A stretch of 64,000 nucleotides of DNA from assembly GCA_024180945.1 (NCBI GenBank), contig JAKSGN010000023.1, positions 992,001-1,056,000 on the forward strand. Reading direction: 5' to 3'. A program made the translations under genes and the position numbers. Shown one piece after another: positions 1 through 12,842 of this stretch. Under the pieces are notes generated by a model. That model did not search any database and had not been told where the DNA came from. It worked only from the letters and a program-made list of their open reading frames with translations. The DNA is from Macrophomina tecta. Taxonomy: Eukaryota; Ascomycota; Dothideomycetes; Botryosphaeriales; Botryosphaeriaceae. The number at the start of each line of letters is the position of its first letter. Position 1 is the stretch's first letter.

Positions 1-3000
1 TTGAACCTTGGCGTACCGGAATCAAGCATCGTTCGTCTCGGGTCGACGATGAAGGCAACTTTAAGAACGAGCGCCCTTTCGCTGGAGCAAGCACGACAGA
101 GTGCGAAACTGAGGTACGAACAATTTCAGTTGTTGGATTTACTGAAGAAAAGACTGGCGGAAGAAGAATCAAGCCTCAACGAGGCTTTCAACAGCTTCCA
201 GCAAGCGCAATTCTCCAAGCCAGAGATACTCGAGCACCTCGAGTTCCGGTCTGACGGTGCTCCATTTTATAACGCCTTTGAGGTGACTGAAGAGAGTGGA
301 AATATGGGCCGAGTGGGCAGAAAAGGCAGAGCCATTGATCGGTTCTATCTGGTCGATCGTTGGTGCCGTGGAAAGGACGCAGGGATATTCCAGAAACAGC
401 GCGGGAGCGCCTTTCGAGCTGTCTGGGACATGAGACCGGTCGATCGACTCAAAGCCTTGAATGAATGGAAGGAGGAAATGTTGAGGGAGCGCTTGGCAGT
501 TGTCCGCGATGCTGGCACAGCCTACAATGCGACCCTGAATCAGATAAACGCCGTATACATGGAGAGGGACCTAATTGTCATGCGCCAAAAACGCATTGTC
601 GCGTGTACCACGACTGCAGCAGCGAAGTATGTACAAGCTCTGCAATCGACCGCTCCAGGCGTCCTCCTGCTAGAAGAGGCTGGGGAGATTCTGGAAAGCC
701 ATGTCCTTACGGCGCTTGGCCCGGATATAAAGCAACTAGTTCTGATCGGCGATCACAAACAACTCCGGCCCAAGGTTCATTACGACCTTAGTGTGGAGAA
801 AGGAAACGGCTATGATCTGAATCTTTCGCTTTTCGAGAGGCTCGTGATCCAGGGCTATCCTCATAACGTGTTGTCCCAGCAACATCGAATGCGTCCGGAG
901 CTGTCGGCGTTTGTTAGGCAGCTTACATATCCGGACCTCATTGATGCTCCCAGGACCAAAAGCAGGCCCAACCTGCGGGGATTCCAAGATGATGTCATGT
1001 TCGTGAATCACAACGAGGGCGAGATGGACATGGTAGATGTGCCAGACTGGAGGGACACTACATCGATTTCGTCGAAGAAGAACTTGTTCGAGGCTAAAAT
1101 GGCTCTGAAGTGCGTGCGATATCTTGGACAACAGGGTTACCGGACTGACGATATTGCCGTATTGACTCCGTATCTCGGCCAATTGCGTCTTTTGCTCGAT
1201 GAGCTAGGAAAAGACAACGATCCGGTTCTGAATGATCTAGACTCGCACGATTTGGTTCGCGCTGGATTGATGCCCGCAGCGTCGGCCAACTTGGGGAAGC
1301 CGCGCATTAGGATATCTACCATTGGTGAGCTCAGATCCACAGCCCATTGAACGTGCAGTTGATGTCCACGTAATGTTCGTGCATTAATTTTGAGCAAAAG
1401 CTTACTGGAACGCAGACAATTTCCAAGGAGATGAGAGCAACATAGTCGTAGCATCTTTGACAAGGTGTAACTCACACCGGGATATTGGCTTCATGGCTTC
1501 TCCGGAACGATTGAATGTTCTGCTCTCCCGAGCGCGGGATGCTCTCATTCTCATCGGCGATGCAGAGACATTCACGGGCTCCGGCAAAGGCGGGAAGCTG
1601 TGGCAACGCACCATGGCGATGTTTAAGGCGGGAAAACATGTCTATGATGGACTCCCTGTGAGATGCGAGCGCCATCCAGACCGGAAGGTTCTTTTGCTGC
1701 GCCCTGAAGATTTTGAGAGTAATTGCCCGGACGGCGGTTGCACAGAACCATGGTAAGCCATAGCTCTCGCTGGTATTCGTGTCCTAACAAAAACATGCGT
1801 AGTGGCACGGTCCTCGCATGCGGTCTTCATAAATGTCCTCAGTATTGCCACCAACTCTACGACCACTCAAAAATGGCCTGCCAGGGTGTGATAGAATCGA
1901 AATGCGCGAACAGCCACCTCCGCCGCCGGAGGTGCTGTGATCCCCAGCCATCTACTTGCCCAATCTGCGACTTTGAGGAGGAGAAGCGCGAAAAAGAATT
2001 GGAAACGGGCCTCGAGGCTCAGAACGAACGAGATCAGGCGCAATTGCAGCATGCGGCAAAGATAGCAGACCTCGATCTCCAAATACGTCTTGCTAGGGAC
2101 CGCGCTATGGACGTGCGAACGGCTGCTGAAAGAGCGCTGGCGCTGGAGCAAAAGAGACGGGATCTGGATGGCGCGAGGCGGCTTGCAGAACAAGCTCAAG
2201 CGACAAGCACACGTGGCAATGGTGTTTCCGACTCGCGCGGTACAGTTCGAGCTGCTGCGTCAGCGGGAAGGGTGAATGGGAGACCTCTGCCTGAACAAGG
2301 GCTAAGAGACGCATCGCAGGCAGACGAAAGGCGAGTGAGAGATGCTGAAAGTCAATCGGAGAAAGAATGGGATCGCCAAAAGCGAGTAGAGGGTGCTTCA
2401 AACGATGCTATCGATGCCCTTATGCGCCTTACCGGCTTAGAGGACGTTAAGGCCAAATTTCTGTGCATTAAGGCTCAGATGGAAACTTCCGCAAGGCAAG
2501 GGGTTGATGTGAAGAGGGAGAGGCTCGGGATTGTAATGCTCGGAAACCCCGGAACTGGTGAGCTGCTCGGATACGCACGTACGTATATTGCTACTGAGGA
2601 TCATGCAGGCAAAACGACTGTTGCGCGACTTTATGCCCAATTTCTTGTTTCCATCGGCGCCCTTGCTGGGAAAGAATTGGTCGAGACGACGGGGGCCAGC
2701 CTCGCAAATGAAGGCGTTTCCGGAGCCAAAAAGAAAATTGAGAGCGTCTTGAAGGCCGGTGGAGGGGCCATCTTTCTGGACGAAGCCTACCAGCTCACGT
2801 CGGGCAAGAATTACGGAGGCGCAGCCATCCTGGACTACCTTTTAGCAGAGATAGAAGAGAGAGTCGGTAAGGCGGTATTCATCTTCGCTGGTTATAGCAA
2901 GGAGATGGAAAAATTCTTTGAGCATAACCCAGGACTGGACAGTCGTCTACCCCACCGCCTCCATTTCCCGGACTATACAGACAAGGAGCTGCTGATCATG

Positions 3001-5783
3001 CTTGGCCGTCTGGTCGAAAGGAGATATGGCGGTCGTGCTGAGCTCGAGGATGGGCCAGGTGGTCTGTTCGCTCGAATCCTCATCCGGCGCCTAGGTAGGA
3101 ACCGTGGGAAAGAAGGATATGGAAACGCACGCGCCCTGGAGAATGCTTGGTCCAAGGTAGCGGCGAGGCAAGCAGATCGCTTGCAGAAGGAGCGCGCTGG
3201 TGGCTCCAATCCAGATGATCTGCTCTTCAACAAAGAGGACCTTATCGGGCCAGAGCCTAGCAGAGCAATCCAAAACAGCCCGGCTTGGAAAAAGCTTCAG
3301 AGCATGATCGGACTGCGCGCCGTCAAGAAATCCGCCGAGACGCTTGTTGATCGAATACAACTGAACTACAACCGAGAACTCAGCGAGAAGCCCCCGATCG
3401 AAGTGAGTCTCAATCGCGTCTTTCTTGGCCCCCCCGGAACAGGCAAAACCACTGTTGGAAAGCTCTACGCATCCATTTTGGCTGACCTAGGGCTTCTTTC
3501 AAAGCGTGAAGGTAAGTGTGACATGCTCGTAAAATCTCCCCTATAATGTACACCACATTATTCTTTCGAAGCGTTCGTCATGTATTACTCGTCAATAAAT
3601 ATAACCAACACGTTCTGGCTAACAACTACAGCTGTGTTCAAAACCCCCGCAGACTTTGTCGGGCATGCCCTCGGCGAGTCCGAGAAGAAAACGAAAGATA
3701 TTTTAAATGCAGCTGAAGGGAAGGTGCTTGTCATAGATGAAGCGTACATGCTGCATCCAGGCGGCAAAGGAGGGGGGGGTACCGCAGATCCGTACAAGAC
3801 TGCTGTGGTCGACACAATCGTAGCCGAGGTCCAGAGCACGCCGGGAGAGGATCGATGCGTTCTCTTATTGGGCTATAACGAGCAGATGGCCGACATGTTC
3901 GAGAATTCCAACCCAGGCCTAGCAAGAAGGTTTCCAATGAACTATGCCTTCCAATTTGAAGATTTCAACAATCAAGAGCTTAGGGAGATTCTTGATTTGA
4001 AACTCAAGGAGCAAGGTCTCGAAGCCACGGAAGATGCTAAGACAGTTGCTATCGAGCTCCTGTCTAGAATGCGGGATCGCCCAAATTTCGGTAATGCTGG
4101 TGAGGTGGAGAATTTGATCTCTCACGCTAAGGAAAGTGAGCAAAAGCGAAGCTCATCAGCGGACTTTGCGCGCAGTGGTCCTGACGTCATATTCTTACCG
4201 CAAGACTTCGATGACGACTTCGACCGAGCCAAAGACTCCGCTGCAAGCTTTCAGAAACTGTTCGCGGACGTTGTAGGTTGTGAGAAGCTTATCAGAAAGC
4301 TTCAAAGTTACCAGCAAATCGTTCGTAATGTGAGAGCCCGGAGCAGAGACCCGCGAGAGCACATACCCTTCAACTACATCTTCAAGGGTCCACCAGGTAA
4401 GCAAGTGGACGACTATCGTTCGTGCTCGGTTGCCTCTAATCCTCTATAGGGACGGGGAAAACGACAATTGCTCGGAAAATGGCCGAACTCTTCTATGAGG
4501 TAGGCATACTGTCCACAAAAGACTACCTGGAATGCTCCGCGTCAGATCTCATCGGCCAGTACGTCGGACAGACTGGGCCAAAAACCAGAGACGTGCTGAA
4601 GAAATCGTTGGGTAAAGTTCTCTTCGTGGACGAAGCATATCGTCTTTGCGACGGGGAATTTGGGAAAGAAGCTGTCAATGAATTGGTCGATAGCCTGACG
4701 AAACCACAATTCATGGGGAAACTAGTCGTCATCCTGGCTGGATATAGCCGCGACATCGACAACCTTCTCAGAATCAATCCTGGACTTTCCAGCCGATTCC
4801 CCGAAGAAGTTGTCTTCGAGAATATGAGCCCACAAGAATGCCTGACGCTCTTGGAGCGCCAGCTGAAGGTCAGCGGGATCGAGGTCACCAGAAACGTCTG
4901 GGATACCAAATCAGATAAATATCTTGAGATTGTCGGCTTTTTCAAAGAACTGTCTAGCCTTCCGTCCTGGGGAAACGGTCGGGATGTCAAGACACTCTCC
5001 AAGTCAATCACCGCTTCCGTTTACGAAAGTGCGGACTCGACGGTCTCCGCTCTAACTACTACAAGCAAGGATATTTGCCAGGCTTTAGCTTCCATGCTAG
5101 AGCAACAAAGTGCTCGGTGCACGAGCACCGGAAGCAACACCGTCAGCCAGAGCATTCATGAGAAATCCCGAGCCTGCACTTCCACAGCAGGACCACCATC
5201 CTCTCTTAATACGCGTATCGACACTATATCATCGGTTGCAGGTACCCAGGATCTACCATTTATGGAAGAGCTCAAGGCAAAACAATATCAGGACGTTGGC
5301 CATTCTTCACCGCGGCGGGATCCAGGTGTTTCAGATGCAACTTGGAAACAGCTTCAAGTTGACATGGCAACCGACGAAGCCGTCCGTAAGAATTCTCTAG
5401 ATACCGTTGCAAGTCTGAATCGAGATCTCGAGCCCCTTCAGGAAAGAGAAGCAGCAAGCAGCAAAGAGATGCGTAAACTGCAAGAGTCGGCTATGGAGGT
5501 CAGCCAAGATCGCGATGAGGAAGAACTTCAAAACCGCAAGCGAGCTCAGGAGGAAGAGAGACTGCAAAACCTTGCCATCAAAAGGGCCAGGCAAGAAGTA
5601 GAAGAGAGACTAAAGAAGGCCCAAGAAGAGGAGGAGAGAAGGCGGCAGGAAGAGGCAAAGGTTCAGAAAAAATTACGAGACATGGGTGTATGCCCAATGG
5701 GATATCGCTGGATCAAGCAGAGCTCCGGATACAGATGCGCCGGTGGAAGTCACTTCGTCTCGAATGCCCAAATTGGAATCTGA
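1..5783 (+). CDS. NFX1-type superfamily-1 helicase fused to three CbxX/CfxQ-type AAA ATPase modules (5' end outside window)
   Basis: Six exons can be joined in one frame (1-1324, 1416-1752, 1803-2557, 2609-3511, 3632-4396, 4450-5783; introns of 91, 50, 51, 120 and 53 bp), giving at least 1805 residues. The gene begins upstream of the window, so helicase motif I is missing. Visible helicase motifs are EEAG (about residue 225), GDHKQLRP, QQHRMRPE, a DNFQGDE motif created across the first splice, and NVLLSRARD. A short Cys-rich NFX1-like stretch and a charged coiled coil follow. Then come three AAA modules with Walker A GNPGTGKT, GPPGTGKT and GPPGTGKT (about residues 800, 1079, 1358), each with a DEAY Walker B. 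The C-terminus is a second Glu/Arg coiled coil. The helicase part is related to the gene at 26477-37815. It probably remodels RNA or RNP; the role of the AAA modules is unknown. Confidence 0.9.
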
Positions 5784-6256
5784 AGAATCCTCGTGCAATT
5801 CCTTTTGCATTCGGCTCCTTTTCTTAGTGTAATACAAAGTATTTAGTTTGAATGGTGGTTTCAAGAGACTGAGGGGTATAAGAGCTTTAAGTTTTTTTTT
5901 TTTTTCGTTTGCTTACTTGGCCATAGCAGCACAACTCAGTTATCTCTATGATAATGGCAGTCAATTACATAGCAATTAGCCCTACATCGTCAGTAACCTA
6001 AATAAGTCCCGGGCCGTTGGGTTAGTGGTAAGCAGCTGTCCAAGGAACTTGTGGATTGGTGAGCCACATTTCAAATTGAATAATTATGAGCATAAAGCCG
6101 TAAATACTTTTTTTTATTTGTTATAGCGAGAAGAAAGATGATCCTCAAACCATTAAAGAGTCTCATGAGCAGATTGCGCAAAAGTAAAACAGAACATTGG
6201 CCGCTCAAAACAGAGCCGTTCAACACCGAAAGAGGCTCATTGACGATCCTGATGTG
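5784..6256. other. Convergent intergenic spacer between the helicase-AAA and Argonaute genes
   Basis: This 473-bp, AT-rich spacer with T-runs separates two genes whose 3' ends face each other. It should hold both 3' UTRs and polyadenylation signals. No ORF or RNA gene is supported. Confidence 0.6.
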
Positions 6257-9200
6257 TCAGATATAGAACATTGCGTCGCGTACATTCTCATGTATGCGCA
6301 CCTGGCTTTGATCTGCTACTTGCCCTGTTCCGGCCGCTTCTTCGACTACACTCCCGGCAGGGCTAGCTACAGGGCTCGGATCGAACAATCGACTGAGATA
6401 ACACCTAGCCCTTGCGCACACGAGGTCCGCGTAGTAAGCTGGGGTACAGATACTAACAGCCTTAGTGGCCCTCCCGAAGAGGTAGCAAAGGTTGTGCGTC
6501 AAGTCTTCGACGACATCCGCGGCGTTCGAGAAGGGAGGCTGTACTTTTCGGGCCTGGAAGATCTCGTCGTGAACGATGTAGTAGTGTGCTGGGCGTGCTG
6601 TACCTTGGAGCGCGGCATGTGCTTGCAGAAAGAAATCCCAATTCTTAGCTTCGGTGACTCCCCGATCAACAACTGTGCCATTCTTTGGATTTGACGAGCG
6701 GTCGGCATCGTCATTTTTAGTCGGGTAGAACCGAGTGTGGTGGTTCTTCCCTACGATGACTATGGTTATGTGAGGTAGCCCTCGTTTGGTTTCGGCTGCA
6801 GGGTAGACCTCTTCGCACGCTTTGCGTAGGTCCGGAAGCTCTTGGTTTAGAACTAGGTTGTATTGCCCTTCTGAGACACCGTCTCGGTAGACAAGGATAT
6901 TCTGGGGGTAGGTGGTATTGAATTTTGCCCACAGGCGGAGGCGGGATTTAAGCAGGCTGTTAAGCCCCGAGACCATCTCCTGGCGGGCGTTCTGGACTTG
7001 CAATTCGGCCGGCCACTGTCCGAGCCATTTATCAATCGAAGCGACGATAGCTGCCACACTGGGGGCATTCGATGAGGATCCAGGAGAAGGGTGGGTGACA
7101 TCGATGCCGACGACCATAGTCTTGCCCTCTGACAAAATTCCGAGCTTAGAGCTGTCTAGAAATTGATTCCTCCCGCCGAGCTTCAGATTGATCTTAAGTG
7201 CCACATTTGCGAGGTATTGATCATTCGCCCTTGCAAATTTTTGACCGTCTACGCAGACGTTTAGAACTCCCTCTTTGACGTCACATGCGCACTTGACACG
7301 ATTGTAGACCGGTGAGTTATTGGGAGACGTAATCACCAGCAGTAGCCCTGGGCGGGGCTTCTTGGGATGGCTGGTAAACCGATGGATTGCCGCATCGATT
7401 TCCGATTCGAAGTTGCCAGTAGTGACTGGCACATGCAGACCGGGACTGCAATCATTGGCGTTGAGACCGACCCGCCTCAGGTTGGTGGCCAAGGCATCTA
7501 ATGAATGCTTCAACTGCTGTTCATTCTGCCACGGATCCCTTGAACCTTCGGGTGATATCCAAAGATAAGTCCAGAAAGACAAATTCGCCTTGGCTGCAAA
7601 CTCCATAGACAGCATGTTCCAACTACCGAACCCGGGGTTGGCGAGCTTTTGCCCGCCATATTTCACGCTTGGACTTGACAGGACGCGGCCCGGGACAGTA
7701 ATAAGTCTCGGCGTTACATTAATTTCAAAAGCATCCTTCTCAGGTTAGTGTAAGTTTTAAAGCATATCGGATGCACTTAACGGGACGTACAAGGGTTGGA
7801 TTTGTTGGCTCGACACCAATCATCCGGGCCCCAGAAGTGACGATTGACTGAGCATTGAGATGGGGCTTGCGAACAGCAAATCGTATCATCTGCTGAGTCT
7901 GGATGCGACTCAGTTTTTCATTTGAATGTTGGCCGGGCCGGACTACACAGACTTGGGCCGGTAGGTATGATGGGTTCTGTCGGGAACCAACATTTACGAC
8001 TGGCAGGTCTGTATCGCTAACGGTGATGTTGTGTCCTGCCACAGGCATCACCCATCAGCGCTCTGGAAAGTTTGTGCTCAGTGGCATATGAAATACTCAC
8101 TCTGCCGGAAGAAGTCGTACACGCTGATATATCCCGTTTGAAAAGGACGCTCAGGACCAGCTTTAGCCGGCTTTTTCCCTTTCTTTCCGCCTGTCCCACT
8201 CGGATCCTTTGATTTTCCCACAGGCCCCTCTGCCTGGCCATTTAAAAAGAATTTGACATCTTTCGGCCCCGCACCGAAGTCAGCCACAATGGGTGGGTGT
8301 TGTAGGCCACGCCCGTCCTCACGCGTTACCAAACCAACGATTTGCTTGATCCTTGGGACTCGGTGACCAGCTCTATTGTGCCTGACAATATGGGTGACGT
8401 CAACGGATAGTTTCTTCAAGAAGTTTGCTAGCCTGGTCTTGCTCTGGCCATTATCCCGCAGGTGTGCGGCCATTATCCGGTCGAGAGGGCCATCCTCGTA
8501 GAATGCCGCATGTTTGACTTGCACATTGACAAGGACGCGGGCCGTAGCTGCGCGTACGCTGACAAAAAAGCCTCGAATCGCCTGAAGCCCTGCTCCAAGA
8601 CTCATCCTCTCTGATACGGATGCGGTTAGGTCAAAGTGCCGGTTCGCCCCGATAGACGCTATGTGAGAAGCGGCTTTGGGATGATGTCCAATGACGATAT
8701 TCAACGCCTGGATTATCTCGTCCTTGGACCCGAACAGAGAGCCGGCCTGAGTAGAAGTCAGATAGTCTATAAGCTCGGACACAGTTAGTGTACCAGTAGC
8801 TTGGAGACGGATCTGATACAATCTGGCGTTTGGTGCAGGATCATCTTCGTGCTCAGCTCTGTAGCGTAACGAGTACCCATCTTGGTCAACATCGAGCTCT
8901 ATTCTGCTGATGATGGTGGATTTGAAGTCCGTTGCGATGTTATAGCCGTGTTGAGCAAGATATTCTTCAAGTAGGAGCTCAATAATCCTCTTGACCTTCT
9001 TGCCTGTCGGTCGTCTTCCGGCCTGATCCGGAAGAACCTCGATATTGTAGCGGTGGAGTAGAAGGCCTCCATTTGATACTAGCTCAAAGTAATTGGTCCA
9101 TAACATGACCTCTCTGCCCTGGGTTCCAAATCCTGGCCGTTGAGGTAGGGAAGCGCTGGATTGAAACTTTTTCTGCGTTGACTTCGTTCTTGCAAGCCGG

Positions 9201-9519
9201 GCGGCTGTCTCACTTTCGTTTTCGATTCTCATTACGTGTACGTCTCGTTGAGCTATATCATGGCTGCCGTGGCTTTGAAAAATACTCAGTGTCGAAACGC
9301 GATTGCGATTGGCAATGAAGTCTCTCACGTGAAGATTTGCACATCGCCAAAGCCTCCACGGCCCCTTGCCGATCCACCACGATCGCCTCTGCCTCTACCA
9401 CTCCTGCCTCCATCAGCCCTACCTCGGCCACGAACATCACTCTGCCCGCCTTGACCATCTTGAGGTGGACCGCGAAATGGGTATCCTCGTCCTCGTCCTC
9501 GTCCTCTTGGCTGCGACAT
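6257..9519 (-). CDS. Argonaute (QDE-2/AGO-type), slicer-competent by sequence
   Basis: Four exons (9519-9329, 9263-8101, 8035-7791, 7735-6257; introns of 65, 65 and 55 bp) join in phase to a 1025-residue protein. The first 60 or so residues are an Arg/Gly-rich tail with RGRGRG repeats. N and PAZ regions follow, then the linker sequence YLPAQVCVVRPGQ, then MID and PIWI. The PIWI catalytic tetrad is complete: D745 in GIDVTHP, E786 in ARQEM, D818 in YRDGVSEGQ and H917 in PAHYY. Family knowledge: Argonautes bind small RNAs and a DEDH tetrad supports target cleavage, as in quelling and transposon silencing. The start is the first ATG before the RGG tail. The gene is convergent with the helicase-AAA gene, and transposons begin about 0.5 kb upstream. 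The first intron's acceptor is the least certain boundary. Confidence 0.95.
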
Positions 9520-10014
9520 TTTTAGAAGTGAGCAGAGAGTAATATGAAAGCTTAATTGATTTAGGAGCCGTTAAGATTATTTAAGATTTCATCTTATGCC
9601 CTAATACCCCGCACGAGGAGGAATGGATCTGCACCATTCCTATTGCTCCACTGCAGCAGGGTTTGTAGCAAGTTATTAACATCCTACTACCCCGCACACA
9701 AAGAAAACACGTAGTCACAAACGCCCAGCAGGTTGTCAACTGGAGAATCTAGATGAGCCCATGGGAATACTGCAGTTTCATGCAGCTTACGGCTAACACA
9801 GTTAATCCTTCTAATACTTAAAACGGTTTAGGGCACGTGTTACCATCCTCTGCCCGCAGTCATCAAAACGGAGAGACGCCTTGCGAGTCACTCTTGATAG
9901 TGAGAGATTGGCTGGAGATATAACTGTAATAGAAATCGGATAGGTCGCATCGCATGTGATAGAGAATTAAGATGGTTTAGAAGAGGCCGAAATATTATCG
10001 GATGAAGCCGGACG
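9520..10014. other. Argonaute upstream region
   Basis: No coding region is supported. The stretch contains two copies of a TACCCCGCAC-containing segment (about 9604 and 9690) and should include the Argonaute promoter. A transposon begins immediately to the right. Confidence 0.5.
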
Positions 10015-10016
10015 TA

Positions 10017-10423
10017 CTATGGTCGGAGGCATAAGTTGTGTTAGCGCGACGCTAAACGCCACGGAGACGTGCATTGTTTTGCTAGTAAAATACACCAAAA
10101 CTGCTGACACTTCCCAGCCTCCCTACCACTTCGTATGGCCACCCTTCGCAGCGATCGTATCCATCATGCGCTGTGGCATGGTGTTGAGTAGTTCACGCAG
10201 CTGCTCCTCCGTAATTGCCTCCCACGCTTCCTCTACTGCCTTACGAAGCTTTATATATGTCCATTTATAGCTAGAGTCGTATTGCTCTTGAAAACTCTGC
10301 ATGTGCTCAGTTGCGTGATAACTGGAGAAAACAGTGGTATTTATAAGCGAAATTGGGCAAAGATTAACTCCTATGCCCGCTGGCTTACCGCCGCGCTAAC
10401 ACAACTTATGCCTCCGACCATAG
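10017..10423. mobile_element. Non-autonomous Tc1/mariner derivative (MITE) with ~32-bp TIRs
   Basis: The two ends are inverted copies beginning CTATGGTCGGAGGCATAAG, matching for about 32 bp. TA dinucleotides flank the element (10015-10016 and 10424-10425), as expected for Tc1/mariner target duplication. The 407-bp body keeps only the tail of a transposase gene, so the copy is an internal deletion derivative of a larger, unseen element. Confidence 0.9.
10123..10302 (-). pseudogene. Tc1-family transposase C-terminal remnant
   Basis: The minus strand reads an open stretch ending in GGHTKW, with EEAWEAITEEQLRELL before it. This matches the typical C-terminal tail of Tc1-like transposases (…MPxR…GGHTKY/W). 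The DDE catalytic region and the N-terminal DNA-binding domain are absent. It shows that the surrounding TIR element derives from a Tc1-like parent different from the DD34E element to its right. Confidence 0.75.
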
Positions 10424-10425
10424 TA

Positions 10426-10664
10426 TGACGCTTTGGTGAGTTAACCACGTACGCGGCGTTCTCCGGTTGGCGACGCCAAGGACTGAGCGAACGAAGAGAG
10501 CACCTCGCGCTTGGGCTAGACCCCCGTACATGTGCTTCCGGCACCGTGCACGACCCCGCATCTGATGAGACTAATCGTAGCCAATGGTTGCTCCTCTATG
10601 AGCTTGCTTATTCATCGCAAACCCTCGTTCCTCGGGTCTACTCGTAAACGAGTAGCCGACACCC
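10426..10664. other. Spacer between MITE and Tc1-like element
   Basis: I recognise no gene or repeat in these 239 bp. Confidence 0.5.
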
Positions 10665-10861
10665 TACCGGGTTTTGCAAATCATTAGCGACGGGGGGCCT
10701 AATCCCCGGATTTTTCGCGCGCGTCCTCACCAAAAAACGCGAGAACGCGCCTAAACGTCCTACCCGCCCCAAATTGCCTAAACAACGCTTTTTTTTTTTT
10801 TTCGTGCTTTCCGTGTTTCCTTATACAATTGGCCCAATTGGGTAATCCTCATGGTGTTGCA

Positions 10862-12842
10862 ATGCCGGCCCAACGTCGCTCTCGTCGCCTGAACAACGCG
10901 GAGCTCATCCAGGAGGCTCTTACTGCCGTTTCGCGTTCTCAGGTGCCTTCTGAAGGTCATATAGCTGTCCCTATACCGTGTTAGCCTTATATTAACGTTA
11001 TTTGCCATAGCCAATGCGCCCTTGAGTGCTGTTTCGGCTGCCATAGCCTCCGACGGCTGCGATGAGCCTATACCTGACGATTATGACCCCAACCTCGATG
11101 AGGACGCTCCTCTGCCCGCTGCTCCGCTTCCTGCGCGTGTAGAGACGCCGCTTGAGCAAGAGGAGCCGTCATCCGACGTGCGTAGCGGTGAGGCTGGCCT
11201 ACCGTCGACTCCAACGCCTGGCCGCTACTCCGCCAGGCCTCGTAGGCCCTCTGCGAAGGCTCGGGCGACGGCTTCCACGGCTCAGGCTGTGCCTCGTACC
11301 CCTCCGAGGCCTATAAGACGTCAGCGCCCTGCCAAATTGGCTGAACAACTGGCTCGTGAAAGAGCCCAGAGGATGGCGAATAAGGCTCCAACGTACAAGG
11401 TGTCTAAGAAGGCTCAGAAAGCGTCCTCTGGCCGCCCTCACGCGCCTACGCCATCGGCTCGCTCGTCGTTACCCTTCCAAGGCTTCAGCGACCCGATTGA
11501 GACGTCTGACGACGCTCCTCCGTCCTCACCACCTGTTATTACCATCGAGTACGTTGTTGCTTTGCGAACGAGCGGCGCGAAGCCATATTTGGAGGACGAG
11601 AGACGTGACATGAGGATCTTTTCGTTAGGCGACGTTATGAACTGGCGCGAGGTCGATGACTGGGCTAATAGCGTCGTGAGTAGCCTCTCAACGAGTATTA
11701 GACGCCCTTTCGAGCGCTCTAAGATCTGCGTTATCGTAAGCCATGATCGTTTGGCACAGGCTGGCCGTCCTGCTGTAGATGTTAGCTCTTGGCAGGACTT
11801 TGACAAAGTAGAGGCGCTCATCGAACGTAATACCAAGGCTGGCAAGAAAGGTCATCAAATTGAAGTCGTCTGCTATATAAGGCCGGCACCAACGCCTCAA
11901 GAGACAGCTCAAGCAGCTAATCGAGTAGCGAATGAGCGAACGGCGGCAGCTTTATTAGAAGACCCTGCGGCGGCGGCGTTGAATCAGCAAGTAGATCAAA
12001 TGAGGGAGTTACTGACGTCTCTAAGTAATAGAGAAGGAGGAGGCCGCGGCCGTGCAACGACTACTACTACTCACCGTCAGCAGCTACCGGATCATATTAT
12101 CACCGAACTCGCAAGCGGCAACGTTGGTGTCGTACTGACGACTCGTTGGCGCTGCCAACACCGCCAATGCCGTAATTATACTGGCACCTGCTATCATCCA
12201 CAAGGTCAGGATGGCCCTCATAACCATATAAAGCTTGACGGCGCCCTCCTGAGTATGTGGGGTGACGCTATACGCAAAGGAGAGGCAACAATCGATGAAT
12301 TGCCAGGCAGTGTAGCTGTACGAGCTATCAGAGCTCAGGAGGCCTCAAGGAGGACTCGTCAACCGTATGAGCCACCTCTAGCAAGCGCTACACCCTTTAT
12401 ATCACCTTTCTGGAACCCATGGACGCTTCCGCCACCGCCAGGCTATGGTGTAGCACACCCACAATCGTATTCAGCTTTTCCTCCGCCGCCTGCAGCGCCT
12501 ACGGCAGTAACCCCTCCTCACGAGCCTCCTCCGTCAAGCCCAATTAGGCTCGAGGAATCACCCTCTCAGCAGTTAGCTGGTTTCTTTACTTGGCTAGAGA
12601 GTCAGCCTTCGTTCAGAAGCTCAAATCTCCAGCGAGCACACCAAATTCTTATAGATGGCGAGTGGGATCTTGAAGGGCTAAGGAATGATATTTCTACAGT
12701 ACAGTGGGCTAGTTGGGGCTTGCCCGAGGGCCTTCTTCAGCGCCTCAAACGTGAGGTACGTCGCTATAGAGGCGTACGGCTCGCTACTACTACTCACCAA
12801 CAGGAAGAGCCTCTTCTGCGCCGCAGTAGCCCGCCTTTCTGA
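10862..12842 (+). CDS. Transposon-borne accessory protein of unknown function (641 aa)
   Basis: Two exons (10862-10955 and 11011-12842; intron GTCATA…CCATAG, 55 bp) encode 641 residues. The start ATG lies inside the left subterminal region; an upstream ATG at 10851 is out of frame. The protein opens with a basic patch (RRSRR). A Pro/Ser/Arg-rich disordered region runs to about residue 195, followed by a folded region with EYVVALRTSG. A Cys/His cluster RCQHRQCRNYTGTCYH could bind zinc. After a Pro-rich stretch comes a C-terminal helical segment ending WGLPEGLLQRLKREVRRYR. I do not recognise the family. Its position between transposon TIRs suggests a transposition accessory or cargo, which is inference. 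A RIP-damaged homologue is in the second copy. Confidence 0.8.

Noticed and set aside
6000..6080. tRNA-like string GTTGGGTTAGTGGTAAGCAGC
   Set aside because: It resembles a D-arm/A box, but no convincing B box, acceptor stem or anticodon arm follows.
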